Under the pieces are notes generated by a model. The model was given only the letters and a program-made list of their open reading frames with translations, was not told where the DNA came from and made no database searches. Below are positions 1-10,382 of a stretch of 64,000 nucleotides of DNA, in pieces (positions within the stretch are counted from its first letter, which is position 1; each line of letters opens with the position of its first letter). Made by a program: the position numbers and the translations under genes. Source of the stretch: Pseudomonas tructae (GTDB lineage Bacteria > Pseudomonadota > Gammaproteobacteria > Pseudomonadales > Pseudomonadaceae); NCBI RefSeq assembly GCF_004214895.1, contig NZ_CP035952.1, forward strand, positions 2,924,501-2,988,500, given 5' to 3'.

Positions 1-412
1 CTTGTTCGTGGGCGTGCAGACCCACCCGCAGACCGATCCCCGCGAGCAGTTGCTGGCCGGCCTGCGCGAGCAGGGCTACAGCGTGCTGGACCTGACCGAT
101 AACGAGCTGGCCAAGCTGCATGTGCGCCACACCGTGGGAGGGCATGCCGGCCCCGGGGCGGACGAGCGGGTGCTGCGCTTCGAATTCCCCGAGCGCCCGG
201 GGGCCTTGCTGGGCTTTCTCGAGCGCCTGGGCAAGCGCTGGAACATCAGCTTGTTCCACTACCGCAACCACGGCGCCGCCGAGGCGCGGGTATTTGCCGC
301 ACTGGAAGTGCCGCACGAGGAACAGGCCAGCCTGCCCGAGGCGCTGGACGCCATGGGCTACCGCTACTGGGACGAAACCGACAACCCGGCCTACCGGCTG
401 TTCCTCGGCTGA
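1..412 (+). CDS. ilvA: Threonine dehydratase, biosynthetic (C-terminal part)
   Basis: This is the last ~136 codons of a gene that begins before the window and ends at the TGA at 410-412. The fragment carries the paired ACT-like regulatory subdomains of biosynthetic threonine deaminase. One repeat includes [18 protein letters not shown] and the HYRNHGAA stretch, and the end is [15 protein letters not shown]. The enzyme deaminates threonine to 2-oxobutyrate in the cytoplasm, the first step of isoleucine synthesis, and this domain senses isoleucine and valine. The catalytic PLP domain lies outside the window, so integrity of the whole gene cannot be judged. The next gene starts 71 bases downstream and is probably a separate unit. 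The family call is confident because the C-terminal signature is characteristic. Confidence 0.9.
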   Translation, partial: LFVGVQTHPQTDPREQLLAGLREQGYSVLDLTDNELAKLHVRHTVGGHAGPGADERVLRFEFPERPGALLGFLERLGKRWNISLFHYRNHGAAEARVFAALEVPHEEQASLPEALDAMGYRYWDETDNPAYRLFLG

Positions 413-483
413 CTCAGATCAACACGCAGCAGGGCAGACAGGCAGATCCTCAAGGCACAGGTACATTGCATGAGGATCTCGCC

Positions 484-1632
484 ATGAGCAGCACGTTTTT
501 CATCCCCGCCGTCAACATCATGGGCATCGATTGCCTCGAAGAGGCGATGGCTGCCATTGCCGGATACGGCTTGCGCAAGGCCTTGATCGTCACCGACGCA
601 GGCTTGGCCAAGGCCGGGATCGCCGAGCGCATTGCCGAAATGCTGGCGATGCGCGACATCGATTCGGCAATCTTCGACGGCGCCAAGCCCAACCCGAGCA
701 TTGCCAACGTCGAGCAGGGTCTGGCACTGTTGCAGCGCGAGCGTTGCGATTGCGTGATCTCCCTGGGCGGCGGCTCGCCCCATGACTGCGCCAAGGGCAT
801 TGCCCTGTGCGCCACCAACGGCGGGCATATTCGCGACTACGAAGGTGTCGACCGTTCGGCCAAGCCGCAACTGCCGTTGATTGCCATCAACACCACCGCC
901 GGCACCGCCAGTGAGATGACCCGTTTCTGCATCATCACCGACGAGGCGCGCCACGTGAAAATGGCCATCGTCGACCGCAATGTCACGCCGCTGCTGTCGG
1001 TCAATGACCCGGCGCTGATGGTCGGCATGCCCAAGGGGCTGACCGCCGCCACCGGCATGGATGCGTTGACCCATGCCATCGAGGCCTATGTATCGACCGC
1101 CGCCACACCGATCACCGACGCTTGCGCGATCAAGGCCATCGAGCTGATCAGCGCCAACCTGCGCCAGGCCGTGGCCGACGGCAGCGATCTCAAGGCCCGG
1201 GAGAACATGGCCTACGCCCAGTTCCTCGCCGGCATGGCCTTCAACAACGCCTCGCTGGGGTACGTGCACGCCATGGCGCACCAGTTGGGCGGCTTCTACG
1301 ACTTGCCCCACGGTGTTTGCAATGCGGTGTTGTTGCCCCATGTGCAGCGTTTCAACGCCAGCGTCAGCGCGGCGCGGCTGCGTGATGTGGCCAAGGCCCT
1401 GGGGGTGGACGTCGGCGGCATGAGTGCCGAGCAAGGCAGCGACGCGGCGTTGGCGGCCATCGAGCAGTTGTCCCAGGCCATTGATATCCCGCCGGGGTTG
1501 GCGGTGCTGGGGGCCAAGGAGGTGGATATTCCGACCTTGGCCAGCAATGCCCTGAAGGATGCTTGTGGCCTGACCAACCCGCGGGTGGCCAGTCAGGGCG
1601 AGATCGAGGCGATCTTCAAGGCAGCCTTTTAG
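484..1632 (+). CDS. Iron-containing alcohol dehydrogenase
   Basis: A 382-residue group III (iron-dependent) alcohol dehydrogenase, which oxidises or reduces alcohols and aldehydes with NAD(P) in the cytoplasm. Visible features are the nucleotide-binding [11 protein letters not shown] motif near residue 98, the [16 protein letters not shown] segment, and metal ligands in the D-x3-H ([12 protein letters not shown]) and H-x3-H...H ([16 protein letters not shown]) region. I chose the ATG at 484 rather than the in-frame ATG at 466. A GAGGATC ribosome-binding site sits about 8 bases before 484, and family members begin MSSTFFIP. The length is normal. It closely resembles the YiaY/ErcA/AdhB branch of Pseudomonas enzymes, whose natural substrates vary, so I give no symbol. 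A strong REP hairpin follows directly, overlapping the stop codon. Confidence 0.88.
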   Translation: MSSTFFIPAVNIMGIDCLEEAMAAIAGYGLRKALIVTDAGLAKAGIAERIAEMLAMRDIDSAIFDGAKPNPSIANVEQGLALLQRERCDCVISLGGGSPHDCAKGIALCATNGGHIRDYEGVDRSAKPQLPLIAINTTAGTASEMTRFCIITDEARHVKMAIVDRNVTPLLSVNDPALMVGMPKGLTAATGMDALTHAIEAYVSTAATPITDACAIKAIELISANLRQAVADGSDLKARENMAYAQFLAGMAFNNASLGYVHAMAHQLGGFYDLPHGVCNAVLLPHVQRFNASVSAARLRDVAKALGVDVGGMSAEQGSDAALAAIEQLSQAIDIPPGLAVLGAKEVDIPTLASNALKDACGLTNPRVASQGEIEAIFKAAF

Positions 1633-1665
1633 CCCGCTCCCACAGAGGTTACTGTGGGAGCGGGC
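1632..1665. repeat. REP palindrome, probable bidirectional terminator
   Basis: A 14-base perfect inverted repeat, GCCCGCTCCCACAG (1632-1645) and CTGTGGGAGCGGGC (1652-1665), encloses a 6-base loop. The core matches the REP sequence repeated many times in this window. It lies between the converging 3' ends of the alcohol dehydrogenase and gntP, where it could stop or protect both transcripts. Confidence 0.85.
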
Positions 1666-1684
1666 TTGCCCCGCGAAGAGGCCC

Positions 1685-3037
1685 TCAAACCACCAGCGAC
1701 AACAGCATGATAAAGATGATCCCGACCACCGAAAGGATGGTCTCCATCATGCTCCAGGTCTTGAAGGTCTCGGCCACGGTCATATTGAAGTACTGCTTCA
1801 CCAGCCAGAAGCCGGCATCGTTGACATGGGACAGAATCAACGAGCCGGCACCGGTCGCCAGCACCAGCAACTCACGGTTGACCCCCGGCATCATGCCGAT
1901 CACTGGCGCAACGATCCCGGCGCCGGTAATGGTCGCCACCGTCGCGGAACCTGTGGCGATACGAATCACCGCCGCCACCAGCCAAGCCAGCATTATCGGC
2001 GATATCTGGGCCTGTACAGCCATCTGCCCGATCACATTGCCGACCCCGGTATCCACCAGCATCTGCTTGAAGCCACCGCCCGCACCGACGATGAGGACAA
2101 TCGCCGCGGTTGGCGCCAGGCTCTGGTCGAGCAGCTTCATGATCTGCTGGCGGGAAAATCCGCGCGCCGCACCAAAGGTGTAGAAGGCCAGGAGCAGGGC
2201 GGCGAGCAGGGCGCTGATCGGGTGGCCGATCAGGTCCATCCACTGGCGCACGATATGCTCGGCAGGCAAGACCACGTCGGCGAAGGTTTTGAGCAGCATC
2301 AGGAACACCGGCAGCAGCACGGTGATCAAGGTGATGCTGAAGCTGGGCAGGTTCTGCTGGTCGGACTCGCGGGCGATCTGGTCCATCAGCTCCTTGTTCG
2401 GGTTGCCCGGGATGTACTTGGATATGAAGTTGCCATACAAGGGGCCGGCGATGATCGCCGTGGGCAGGGCGACGATCAGTCCGTAGAAAATGGTCTTGCC
2501 GATGTCGGCATTGAAGATGCCGATGGCCAGCAGCGGCCCCGGGTGCGGTGGCACCAGGCCATGGACCACCGACAGCCCGGCCAGCAGCGGAATACCGATC
2601 TTGATCAGCGACACCCCGGAGCGCCGGGCGACGATGAACACCAGTGGAATCAGCAATACGAAGCCGATTTCGAAGAACAATGGAATACCGACCAGGAAGG
2701 CGGCGAACATCATCGCCCAATGCACCTTCTGCTTGCCGAAGGCGCGGATCAGTGTCTGGGCGATCTGGTCGGCTCCGCCGGAGTCGGCCATCAGCTTGCC
2801 GAGCATGGTGCCTAGGGCAAGGACGATGCCGACAAAGCCGAGCACCCCGCCAAAGCCGTCCTGGAACGATTTCATCACCTTGGCCACCGGCATGCCCGAG
2901 GTCAGGCCGAGAAAGCCGGCCGCCAGGGTCAGGGCGACGAAAGGGTGGACCTTGAAGTGGGTAATCAGCAGCACCAGGCCGATGATGGTGACCACTGCAT
3001 CGAGCAGCAGGTAGGTATCAGTTGCCAAACCAAACAT
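1685..3037 (-). CDS. gntP: Gluconate permease, GntP family
   Basis: A 450-residue integral membrane protein of the GntP gluconate:H+ symporter family. It imports gluconate across the inner membrane. Many hydrophobic segments are visible, including the N-terminal LLLDAVVTIIGLVLLITH and the loop GLVPPHPGPLLAIG, which is typical of the family. The start at 3037 gives the expected N-terminus and length. The gene lies 99 bases downstream of gntK on the same strand. A GntR-type operator in the gap (3096-3113) implies that permease expression is repressed until gluconate is present. Together with gntK and gntR this forms the usual Pseudomonas gluconate uptake block. The alternative is another hydroxy-acid permease of the family, but the neighbours argue for gluconate. 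Confidence 0.92.
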   Translation of the reverse strand: MFGLATDTYLLLDAVVTIIGLVLLITHFKVHPFVALTLAAGFLGLTSGMPVAKVMKSFQDGFGGVLGFVGIVLALGTMLGKLMADSGGADQIAQTLIRAFGKQKVHWAMMFAAFLVGIPLFFEIGFVLLIPLVFIVARRSGVSLIKIGIPLLAGLSVVHGLVPPHPGPLLAIGIFNADIGKTIFYGLIVALPTAIIAGPLYGNFISKYIPGNPNKELMDQIARESDQQNLPSFSITLITVLLPVFLMLLKTFADVVLPAEHIVRQWMDLIGHPISALLAALLLAFYTFGAARGFSRQQIMKLLDQSLAPTAAIVLIVGAGGGFKQMLVDTGVGNVIGQMAVQAQISPIMLAWLVAAVIRIATGSATVATITGAGIVAPVIGMMPGVNRELLVLATGAGSLILSHVNDAGFWLVKQYFNMTVAETFKTWSMMETILSVVGIIFIMLLSLVV

Positions 3038-3095
3038 GGTTCAGTGCCTCGTATTGTCATTTTTGTGGGCGGAACTTTTGCAGCGTTTACGGGTT

Positions 3096-3113
3096 GAGAC
3101 AGCGCTATCTTTG
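3096..3113. promoter_or_regulatory. Putative GntR operator upstream of gntP
   Basis: GAGACAGCGCTATCTTTG is an imperfect copy of the 18-base palindrome found upstream of gntK. It lies in the 99-base gap between gntK and gntP, 59 bases before the gntP start, which suggests gntP has its own regulated promoter. Confidence 0.7.
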
Positions 3114-3136
3114 GTGAGCCGAGAAAACAGCCCGGG

Positions 3137-3676
3137 TCAGGCCGTTCGCGCCAGCAGCGGCTCACCGCAGGGCTTTAGCCACTGGTCTACCTCGATGGCC
3201 AGCTTGTCCACCGGCAGGGTGGCGTCCAGGGGCAGGGTCAGCGCTTCGCCATTGGGCCGTTCCAAGGCGGCGAACTGGCTGTCGATCAGGCTGGCGGGCA
3301 TGAAGTGGCCAGGGCGGGCCAGCACGCGCCGGCTGGCTTGTGCGGGGGTGAGATCGAGAAACACGAAGCCCAGGTCCGGCACGGCGTGACGCAGGGCGTC
3401 GCGGTAGCGCTTTTTCAGGGCGGAGCAGGTGAGGATGGGCCGTTCGCCGGCCTTCAGGCACGCTTGCAGTTCCTCGCCCAGGCGAATCAGCCAACCGGCA
3501 CGGTCGTCGTCGTCCAGAGGGATGCCGGCACTCATTTTCTGGATATTGGCAGCGGGGTGGAAGTCGTCGCCTTCGATCAGGCGACCGCCGCTCAAGCCTG
3601 CAATGGCAGCACCGACGTAGCTCTTGCCACAGCCAGCGACGCCCATGACCACAATCGCGGAGAGGGGTGGGTTCAT
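3137..3676 (-). CDS. gntK: Gluconokinase
   Basis: A 179-residue gluconokinase. It phosphorylates gluconate to 6-phosphogluconate with ATP, feeding the Entner-Doudoroff pathway in the cytoplasm. The P-loop GVAGCGKS is at residues 12-19. It is followed by the family motif EGDDFHP and the LTCSALKKRYRD segment, which binds substrate and nucleotide in GntK proteins. Length and ends are normal. The ATG at 3676 is preceded on the minus strand by GGAGGT at normal spacing. The gene is immediately preceded by the best GntR operator in the region (3694-3711), so it is probably repressed by the LacI-type protein encoded divergently. gntP follows on the same strand. Confidence 0.95.
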   Translation of the reverse strand: MNPPLSAIVVMGVAGCGKSYVGAAIAGLSGGRLIEGDDFHPAANIQKMSAGIPLDDDDRAGWLIRLGEELQACLKAGERPILTCSALKKRYRDALRHAVPDLGFVFLDLTPAQASRRVLARPGHFMPASLIDSQFAALERPNGEALTLPLDATLPVDKLAIEVDQWLKPCGEPLLARTA

Positions 3677-3693
3677 CGGTACCTCCTGCAGGG

Positions 3694-3711
3694 CAAGATA
3701 GCGCTATCTTG
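3694..3711. promoter_or_regulatory. Putative GntR operator upstream of gntK
   Basis: CAAGATAGCGCTATCTTG is a perfect 18-base palindrome 18 bases upstream of the gntK start. Its AAG-N-TAGCGCT half agrees with the GntR operator described in Pseudomonas aeruginosa as I remember it. Two weaker copies lie near gntP and gntR. Confidence 0.85.
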
Positions 3712-3822
3712 AAGCGAGGCGGCTAGAGCCTCGGGCGCTTCCCACCCAGATGTTATTGATTTTGTAAAAGCAGTCTGGATGCTCATTCCTGGCCTCATGC
3801 AGTTTTGCATTGCCTGTGGTCT

Positions 3823-3840
3823 GAGACAGCGCTACCTTAG
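3823..3840. promoter_or_regulatory. Putative GntR operator upstream of gntR
   Basis: GAGACAGCGCTACCTTAG keeps the AGCGCTAYCTT core and lies 43 bases before the gntR start. This suggests the regulator controls its own gene. Confidence 0.7.
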
Positions 3841-3882
3841 TGCCCGTTCCCCATTCTTTGCAAGTCGAAAATAAAACCCGTC

Positions 3883-4902
3883 ATGACCCGCATCGGCTCT
3901 CGTACTACCGGACGTCCTACCCTGGCTGAAGTGGCCAGGCTTTCCGGGGTTTCCCCGATCACCGCTTCTCGTGCATTGCGCGGGATCAGCACGGTTGCCC
4001 CGCAGCTGGTGGAAAAGGTCCAGGTCGCCGCTGCCAGCCTCGGCTACGTGGCCAACCCGGCAGCCCGGGCCTTGGCCTCCAAGCAGAGCCAGTCGATCGT
4101 GGTGCTGATCCCGTCGCTGTCCAACCACCTGTTCATCGACACCCTCGAAGCGATCCACGAGGTCATGCGCCCGCGTGGCCTTGAAGTGCTGATCGGTAAC
4201 TATCACTACGATATCGCCGAAGAAGAGAACCTGATCCGCAACTACCTGGCCTACCAGCCGCGCGGCATCCTGCTCACCGGTTTCGACCGCAGCGACGCCG
4301 CCAAGCAGCTACTGGCGAGCAGCGGTGTGCCGTGTGTACACATGATGGAATTGGGCGGGGAAGCCCAGGCGATGTCCGTGGGGTTCTCCCAGCAGCAGGC
4401 GGGCAGGGCGGCAGCGCGGCATTTGCTTGAGCGCGGGTGCAAGCGCCCGGGCTTTATCGCAGCCCAACTCGATCCGCGGGTGATGCAGCGTGCCGAAGGC
4501 TTTCGCCAGGCCCTGGCCGAGGCCGGCCTGGATGCCTACGGTCGGGAAATGCTCGCCCCGCAGCCGTCCTCGATCGGCCTGGGCGGGGAGCTGTTTGGCC
4601 AGATGCTGAGCCGCCACCCGGAGATTGACGGCATCTTCTTCTGCAACGACGACCTGGCCCAGGGCGCGATTCTTGAAGCCATGCGCCAGGGCATCAGGGT
4701 ACCGCAGCAGGTGGCCATGGTCGGTTTCAACGACCTGCCGGCGTCAGCGCACATGGTTCCGCGCCTGACCTCGATCCGCACCCCGCGTGCCGCCATCGGC
4801 CGCTGCGCCGCCCAGGCGTTGCTGGGCCTGCTCGATGGCAAGCGTGGGCAGCCACAATGCCAGGACCTGGGCTTTGAACTGGTGGTCCGCGAAAGCAGCT
4901 GA
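3883..4902 (+). CDS. gntR: LacI-family gluconate repressor
   Basis: A 339-residue LacI/GalR-family transcription factor. The N-terminal helix-turn-helix reads TLAEVARLSGVSPITASRAL at about residues 12-31 and is followed by the hinge helix region (NPAARALASKQS). The rest is a periplasmic-binding-protein-like sensor domain with the usual DGIFFCNDDLAQGA and VGFNDLPAS motifs. It is divergent from gntK-gntP and is probably the repressor that releases in the presence of gluconate or 6-phosphogluconate. Three matching palindromes (gntP, gntK and its own promoter) support local control. The name GntR here means the LacI-type gluconate repressor, not the unrelated GntR superfamily. Confidence 0.92.
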   Translation: MTRIGSRTTGRPTLAEVARLSGVSPITASRALRGISTVAPQLVEKVQVAAASLGYVANPAARALASKQSQSIVVLIPSLSNHLFIDTLEAIHEVMRPRGLEVLIGNYHYDIAEEENLIRNYLAYQPRGILLTGFDRSDAAKQLLASSGVPCVHMMELGGEAQAMSVGFSQQQAGRAAARHLLERGCKRPGFIAAQLDPRVMQRAEGFRQALAEAGLDAYGREMLAPQPSSIGLGGELFGQMLSRHPEIDGIFFCNDDLAQGAILEAMRQGIRVPQQVAMVGFNDLPASAHMVPRLTSIRTPRAAIGRCAAQALLGLLDGKRGQPQCQDLGFELVVRESS

Positions 4903-5001
4903 AACCGTCAGTCGGCGGGCTCAATACGGTAATGTCAGAGTGCTTGCATGGCACCCGTGGCCATCTATGCTCAGCAAATCCCGAGCATGGAGTGTTGCAA
5001 A

Positions 5002-6321
5002 ATGTTTGATTTGCATCGCAAGTCCGATCTGGCCGAAATCGAGCGTTGCACCCAGGCCCTGGGCCAGATGACCGCCAAGCTCGCCGCGATCAGCCGCTCC
5101 ATGGCGATGATCGAGTTCAGCCCCGACGGGATCATTCTCGACGCCAACGAGCATTTCTGCAAAACCATGGGCTACGGCGTCGAGGAAATCCGGGGCAAAC
5201 ACCACCGGATCTTCTGCGAAGAGGCGTTCAGCAAAAGCGAGGAGTACCGCCAGCTATGGCGTGACCTGGGCCGTGGCGAACCGCGCAGTGGCACCTTCGC
5301 CCGCATCGACCGACAAGGCCATGAGATCTGGCTCGAAGCCAGCTACATGCCGGTGTACGGCGCCCAACAGCATGTCACCAGTGTGATCAAGGTGGCCTCG
5401 GACATCACCCAGCGGGTGGTGCACGAGCATGAGACCCAAAGCCTGATCAACGCCATCAGCCGCTCCATGGCGATGATCGAGTTCAGCCCTGACGGCAAGG
5501 TCCTCACCGCCAACCAGAACTTTCTCAATACCATGCATTATCGCCTCGACGAGGTGGTGGGCCAGCACCACAGCCTGTTCTGCCACAAGAGCGAGAGTGA
5601 GTCGGCTGCCTACAAGGCGTTCTGGGCCTCGCTCAATCGTGGCGAGTACCATTCCCATCGCTTTGAGCGGGTCAACAAGCTGGGGCAGATGGTGTACCTG
5701 GAGGCCTCCTATAACCCGATCTTCGACACCCGAGGGCGGCTGTACAAGGTCGTCAAGTTCGCCAGTGACATCACCCAACAGGTCAGCACGCAACAGACCG
5801 CCGCCGAATCGGCCCACGCCACCTCGGTGCAGAACGATGCCTGCGCGCGCAAGGGCTCGCAGGTGGTGCAGCAGACGGTGCAGGTCATCGAGGAAATCTC
5901 CCAGGACCTCAACGCCGCCGCACGCAGCATCGATGCGGTCAGCAAGCAGTCGGAGCTGATCGGGCAGATCGTTCAGACCATCCGCGGCATTGCCGACCAG
6001 ACCAATCTGCTGGCACTCAACGCCGCCATCGAGGCAGCCCGGGCGGGTGAACACGGGCGCGGCTTTGCCGTGGTTGCCGATGAAGTGCGCAACCTGGCGG
6101 CGCGCACCAGCAAGGCGACCCTGGAGATTGTCGAAGTGGTGCGCCAGAACCACGACCTGTCGCTGACCGCGGTGGCCAGCATGCAGTCGAGCCTGAGCCG
6201 TACCGGCCTGGGTGTGGAGCTGGCCAATGAGGCCGGTGAGGTGATTCTGGAGATCCAGCAGGGTTCGCAGCATGTGGTCGATGCGATCAGCCAGATCAAC
6301 TCGACTTTGCAATTGCACTGA
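5002..6321 (+). CDS. PAS-PAS-MCP sensory protein, BdlA-like
   Basis: A 439-residue cytoplasmic sensor with no membrane segment. Two homologous PAS-PAC units follow each other; each begins [14 protein letters not shown], at about residues 31 and 152. They are followed by a short methyl-accepting signalling domain with the conserved hairpin [29 protein letters not shown]. This order, the length and the lack of transmembrane helices match BdlA, the P. aeruginosa biofilm-dispersion regulator, and related Aer-like proteins. I chose the ATG at 5002 because GGAG lies 9 bases upstream; earlier in-frame ATGs at 4948 and 4987 have poorer sites. The two PAS units are nearly identical at their beginnings, which suggests an internal duplication. 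The 3' end overlaps the convergent kinase gene by 26 bases. Confidence 0.85.
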   Translation: MFDLHRKSDLAEIERCTQALGQMTAKLAAISRSMAMIEFSPDGIILDANEHFCKTMGYGVEEIRGKHHRIFCEEAFSKSEEYRQLWRDLGRGEPRSGTFARIDRQGHEIWLEASYMPVYGAQQHVTSVIKVASDITQRVVHEHETQSLINAISRSMAMIEFSPDGKVLTANQNFLNTMHYRLDEVVGQHHSLFCHKSESESAAYKAFWASLNRGEYHSHRFERVNKLGQMVYLEASYNPIFDTRGRLYKVVKFASDITQQVSTQQTAAESAHATSVQNDACARKGSQVVQQTVQVIEEISQDLNAAARSIDAVSKQSELIGQIVQTIRGIADQTNLLALNAAIEAARAGEHGRGFAVVADEVRNLAARTSKATLEIVEVVRQNHDLSLTAVASMQSSLSRTGLGVELANEAGEVILEIQQGSQHVVDAISQINSTLQLH

Positions 6322-9300
6322 CCCGCTGCTTGAGCTGGCCGTCGAAGGTCTGCAGGCTTGCCTCCAGGGCCGTGGCCAGTGCCTGCAGTTGCTCGATGGC
6401 GGCATCGCCCACGCAGGCTTGCTCAAGCGCTTCGCAGCGTTGCACCAGGCCACGGGCCTTGAGCATCTTGGCGCCGCCCTTGATGCGATGGGCCAGGGCG
6501 CGCAAGGCATCGCGCGCCGGCGTCGGGCCCAGGGCGCGCAGGGCCTGGAGGTCGTCACGGTTGCTTTGCGCCAGTTGCCGTAACAGGCGTTCGATCAACT
6601 GCGGGTCGCCCAGGGTCAGGTGCTTGAGGTTGTCGATATCGAAGCCGCTGGCATGTGCCTCTGGCTCAGGGGCGGGTGCCGGGCTGGCAATGCCGATCAG
6701 ATGGCGGCGCAATTCATTGAGCCCGATCGGCTTGAACAGACAATCATTCATGCCGCTGGCCAGGCAACGCTCGCGTTCCTCGGCCTGAGCGTTGGCCGTC
6801 AATCCCAGGATCAGGCCAGCGCGGCGTTGTTGATGGTGTTCTTCGCTGCGCAAGCGGCGCGCCAACTGATGGCCATCCATGCCGGGCATGTGGCAATCGG
6901 TGATAACCACATCGAACTGCCCTTGGCGCCACAGCACCAGTGCCGCATGAGCGTCGTTGGCCTGACTGACCTGGTGGCCAAGGACACTGAGCTGACGTTC
7001 GAGCAACATGAGGTTGGCCGGGTAATCGTCCACCACCAGTATGTTCAATACGGCGTCGGTCAGCGGCTGCTCGATTTCTTCCCGTGTGGCTTGGGCCAAG
7101 GTCGCCACCGGCAACTGCAACTCGATGTCGATCCGCGTACCGACGCCCAAGGTGCTGGTCAGGCTCAGGCGACCGCCCATCAGTTCGCACAAAGTGCGGC
7201 TGATCACCAGCCCCAGGCCGCTGCCCTGGCGTGCGGGTTGCTCACCCACCTGGACGAAGTTATGAAACAGGCGCGCCTGGTCTTCGGCGCTGATGCCGAT
7301 GCCGCTGTCTTCCACGCTCAGCAGTACCCGGCGTAGCTGTCCGGGCTGCTGCGGGCCATAGCGCAGAGTGACGCTGACCTGGCCTTGTTCGGTGAACTTC
7401 AGCGCATTGCCGAGCAGGTTCGACAACACTTGCTTGAACCGCAGCGGGTCAACCAGCACGGCTTCGTCGATGGCTTGCAGGTCGCTGCGCAGGGCCAGGC
7501 CCTTGAGCCGCGCATTGCCTTCGAACACCCGCACGGTGGCGGCGACCAGCGTGCTCAGGTGGGTGGCTTCGGTGTTCAGTTGCATGTGCCCGGATTCGAT
7601 GCGGGCGATATCGAGAATGTCGCCGATCAGCGCCAGCAGACCGTTGGCCGAGTCGAACGCCACCTGAAGCGAGGCACGGTCGGCGCGGCCCTGTTCAGCG
7701 TCCCTGACGGCAAGCTCAAGCAGGCCGATCACCGCGTTCATTGGCGTGCGGATCTCATGGCTCATGGTCGTCAGGAAAGTGCTTTTGGCGCGGCTGGCAT
7801 CCTCGGCCTGATCCTTGGCCAGGCGCAGCTCTTCGAGCAGCCGCTTGCTGAACCCAAGCTCATGTTGCAGTGCCTGCTCGGCCTTGCTGCGTTGGCGGAT
7901 CAGGTGGCGCAGGTAGCGGTTCCAGAACACCGCCGCGGCCAGCACCAGGCTTGCGACGATGAGAATCTGCCAGATCAGCGAGCGATAGTTGTACCAGGGG
8001 CTGTCGCTGATCAGGGCATTGGTGCGCCAGCGGTTGGTCAGCTTCGCCAGCTCATCGGGCGCGATACTGAGCAAGGCCTTGTCGATGATCGCGTGCAATA
8101 CCGGCTCATCCAGGGGCGTGGCAAAGGACGAGGTGAGCGGTTGGTCGCCGTATAGCGAGGCGATACGCAGGCGGTCCTTGAACAGGCGGCTGATGAAATA
8201 GGCGGCGTTGATCCGCGAACTCAGCACCAGGTCGACCTGTTTGTGTGCCAGCGCCTCCATCAAGGCCAGCGGGTTATCGACCTCGACCAGGTTCAGCGAT
8301 GGGTAGCGTTGCAGCAACTGCGCCTTGAGGGGCGAGTCGCGAATCACTGCCAGACGTTTGCCGGCCAGTTGCTCGGGTGGCTGCGCCGGGTCGCTGTCGC
8401 TGCGGCTGACCAGGACCCAGGGGTCGACCAGGTAGGGCCGGGTGAAATTGACCTGGGTAGCCCGTTCGGGGCTGTAGATCAGGGTGCTGGCCAGCTCGGC
8501 CTTGCCCTGTTGCAGCAGGCTGATCATGCCAGCCCCGGCGTCGGCCTCGACGAACTCGAATTTAAGGCCGGTGCGCAGGCTGATCTGTTCCAGCACATCG
8601 ACGGTAATACCCCGCGGCTGTTGCTGGTCGTCGTTGAAGTTCAAGGGTGCGAAGTACTTGTTGACCAGCACCCGAACAATCGGGTGCTGGTCGATCCAGC
8701 GGCGTTCGTCGGCGCTCAGGTTCAGGGCGCCGCGATCGAGCAGCATGCTGGTGCTGCCGCTGCTCCAGCGGCGCAGGATGTTCAGGCGTTCGGTTTCACT
8801 GGTGACACTCAGCGAATGGTCGAGCAAGCGCAACAGCACCGGGTTGTCGCGGGCCAGGGCGAAGGCGAAGGTTTCGCGCTCGTGTTTGACGAAGTGGGAG
8901 ATGTGCACGCTGTCCTGGAAACTCTTGCCAATCAGGTAGTCGCTGCTGATGGCATCGCCAAGAAAGGCGTCGGCCTGGCCAAGGGACACCGCCGAGAGGC
9001 CGGCCATGGTCGAAGAGTACAGCTGCAGACGGGCTTTGGGGTAGAGATGCTTGACCTCGTCATCGGGCAGGTAGTGGTCGACCATGGCCAGGCGCACGCC
9101 GTCCAGCTCGTCGTCGACCGCGCGGGTCCTGCCCTGGGGCGTGACGATCACCGGCAGGTCATCGGCATAGGGTTGGCTGAGCACCAATTGGGCATCGGCG
9201 GCCTCGAAGCCGTTGGAGCTGCCGAGCAGGTCGATGGCCCCGGCGTGCAGGGCGTCGATTGCCGCTTTGCGGCTACTGTAACGCCTGACTTCAAGCGGTA

Positions 9301-9580
9301 TTCCCAGCAGTTCGCTGATCAGTCCGGCGTAGTCGGCTGTCAGGCCTTCATAGTCGAACTGGCTGGCATTGATATCAAAGGGCGGGTAATCCGGGCTTGA
9401 GGTGCCCAGGCGCAGTACGCCTTTTTCTGTCAGCCAGCGCCGGTCTTGGCCTGACAGTGCTACGCCTTCGCCGCCGCTGAGTGAGCGGGCCAGTAGGGTG
9501 CGCGGTTCGCCAGGCTCGCTGGCATGCGCAGCCGGCAGGCAGCTGAACAACAGGGCCACAAGGGTAGCGCGAAGGTTCAT
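6296..9580 (-). CDS. BvgS/EvgS-like hybrid sensor kinase
   Basis: A 1094-residue unorthodox sensor kinase. It has a signal peptide (to AAHA, about residue 20) and two tandem periplasmic solute-binding (SBP_bac_3, Venus flytrap) domains at about 50-265 and 290-520. A membrane helix ([16 protein letters not shown]) lies near 540. The HisKA domain contains the phospho-acceptor histidine in [11 protein letters not shown]. The HATPase domain has [11 protein letters not shown] and DSGIGIS motifs. A receiver domain has [12 protein letters not shown], and a C-terminal Hpt domain contains [11 protein letters not shown]. This is the BvgS/EvgS phosphorelay architecture. The response regulator gene lies just upstream on the same strand, ending 7 bases before this start, so the pair is an operon. 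The ligand is unknown; the binding domains suggest a small solute. Confidence 0.9.
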   Translation of the reverse strand: MNLRATLVALLFSCLPAAHASEPGEPRTLLARSLSGGEGVALSGQDRRWLTEKGVLRLGTSSPDYPPFDINASQFDYEGLTADYAGLISELLGIPLEVRRYSSRKAAIDALHAGAIDLLGSSNGFEAADAQLVLSQPYADDLPVIVTPQGRTRAVDDELDGVRLAMVDHYLPDDEVKHLYPKARLQLYSSTMAGLSAVSLGQADAFLGDAISSDYLIGKSFQDSVHISHFVKHERETFAFALARDNPVLLRLLDHSLSVTSETERLNILRRWSSGSTSMLLDRGALNLSADERRWIDQHPIVRVLVNKYFAPLNFNDDQQQPRGITVDVLEQISLRTGLKFEFVEADAGAGMISLLQQGKAELASTLIYSPERATQVNFTRPYLVDPWVLVSRSDSDPAQPPEQLAGKRLAVIRDSPLKAQLLQRYPSLNLVEVDNPLALMEALAHKQVDLVLSSRINAAYFISRLFKDRLRIASLYGDQPLTSSFATPLDEPVLHAIIDKALLSIAPDELAKLTNRWRTNALISDSPWYNYRSLIWQILIVASLVLAAAVFWNRYLRHLIRQRSKAEQALQHELGFSKRLLEELRLAKDQAEDASRAKSTFLTTMSHEIRTPMNAVIGLLELAVRDAEQGRADRASLQVAFDSANGLLALIGDILDIARIESGHMQLNTEATHLSTLVAATVRVFEGNARLKGLALRSDLQAIDEAVLVDPLRFKQVLSNLLGNALKFTEQGQVSVTLRYGPQQPGQLRRVLLSVEDSGIGISAEDQARLFHNFVQVGEQPARQGSGLGLVISRTLCELMGGRLSLTSTLGVGTRIDIELQLPVATLAQATREEIEQPLTDAVLNILVVDDYPANLMLLERQLSVLGHQVSQANDAHAALVLWRQGQFDVVITDCHMPGMDGHQLARRLRSEEHHQQRRAGLILGLTANAQAEERERCLASGMNDCLFKPIGLNELRRHLIGIASPAPAPEPEAHASGFDIDNLKHLTLGDPQLIERLLRQLAQSNRDDLQALRALGPTPARDALRALAHRIKGGAKMLKARGLVQRCEALEQACVGDAAIEQLQALATALEASLQTFDGQLKQRVSAIAKSS

Positions 9581-9586
9581 GGGGAC

Positions 9587-10201
9587 TCAGATCACGTTGT
9601 TGCGATGGGTCAGCCCCATAAGATCGACCAAGGACCCAACCTGAAGTTTCTCCATGATCCGGCTTTTATAGGTGCTGATGGTCTTCGGGCTGAGGTGCAT
9701 ACGTGCGCCGATTTCATTGTTGGAGTGGCCTGCGGCGAGGCGGCGCAGCACTTCCATCTCACGCGAAGACAGGCTGGCCAGGCGTTGCTCTTCACTGCCC
9801 AGCGGGCCACGGTTGGCCGACATGTCGGGGAAGGTCGAGTAGCCTTTGATCATGGCTTTCAAGGCGAAGATCAAGGCTTCCAGGTCTTCGTCCTTGTGCA
9901 CGAACGCCGAACTGCCGGCATCCAGGCAGCGACGGGCGAACAACGGCGCGGGCTGGCCGGTGAGCACCATGATCTTGGGGGTGTGGTCCATCAGGTGCAG
10001 GCGTTTGATCACGCTCAGGCCATCAAGACCGGGCAGGCCGATATCGAGAATGACCACGTCCGGGCGAAGCTCGCGGGCCATCTGCACGGCGGCAACGCCA
10101 TCGCCGGTTTCACCGACGATCTCGTAGCGTTCGCGCTCAAGCAGCATGCGCACCGCAAGACGAATCGTGGGGTGATCATCGACGATCAGTACCGTAGGCA
10201 T
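9587..10201 (-). CDS. LuxR-type response regulator (BvgA/EvgA-like)
   Basis: A 204-residue NarL/FixJ-family regulator. The N-terminal receiver domain has acidic residues DD near 8-9 and the phospho-acceptor in VVILDIGLPGLDG near residue 53. The C-terminal LuxR-type helix-turn-helix reads LSSREMEVLRRLAAGHSNNE then HLSPKTISTYKSRIMEKL. I placed the start at 10201, where AGGAG precedes the ATG at normal spacing; a longer open frame upstream lacks homology. It is cotranscribed with the hybrid kinase, which presumably phosphorylates it through the receiver-Hpt relay. Its targets are not evident. The promoter must lie in the AT-richer stretch at about 10210-10370. Confidence 0.9.
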   Translation of the reverse strand: MPTVLIVDDHPTIRLAVRMLLERERYEIVGETGDGVAAVQMARELRPDVVILDIGLPGLDGLSVIKRLHLMDHTPKIMVLTGQPAPLFARRCLDAGSSAFVHKDEDLEALIFALKAMIKGYSTFPDMSANRGPLGSEEQRLASLSSREMEVLRRLAAGHSNNEIGARMHLSPKTISTYKSRIMEKLQVGSLVDLMGLTHRNNVI

Positions 10202-10382
10202 TTTCGCAACTCCTTGACGAAGAGATAAGCCGTTTCCTGAGTCATTCAGGAAGACGGGTCGGGCCGGAGCCGGCGAGCCGCCAACGATACGTCGAATCAG
10301 GGTACAAAAGTATAGGAAGTATAGAAGTGTTGAAAATTTTGGTATGGATTGTCGGAAATTCCTACACATGACAACTACCCTG

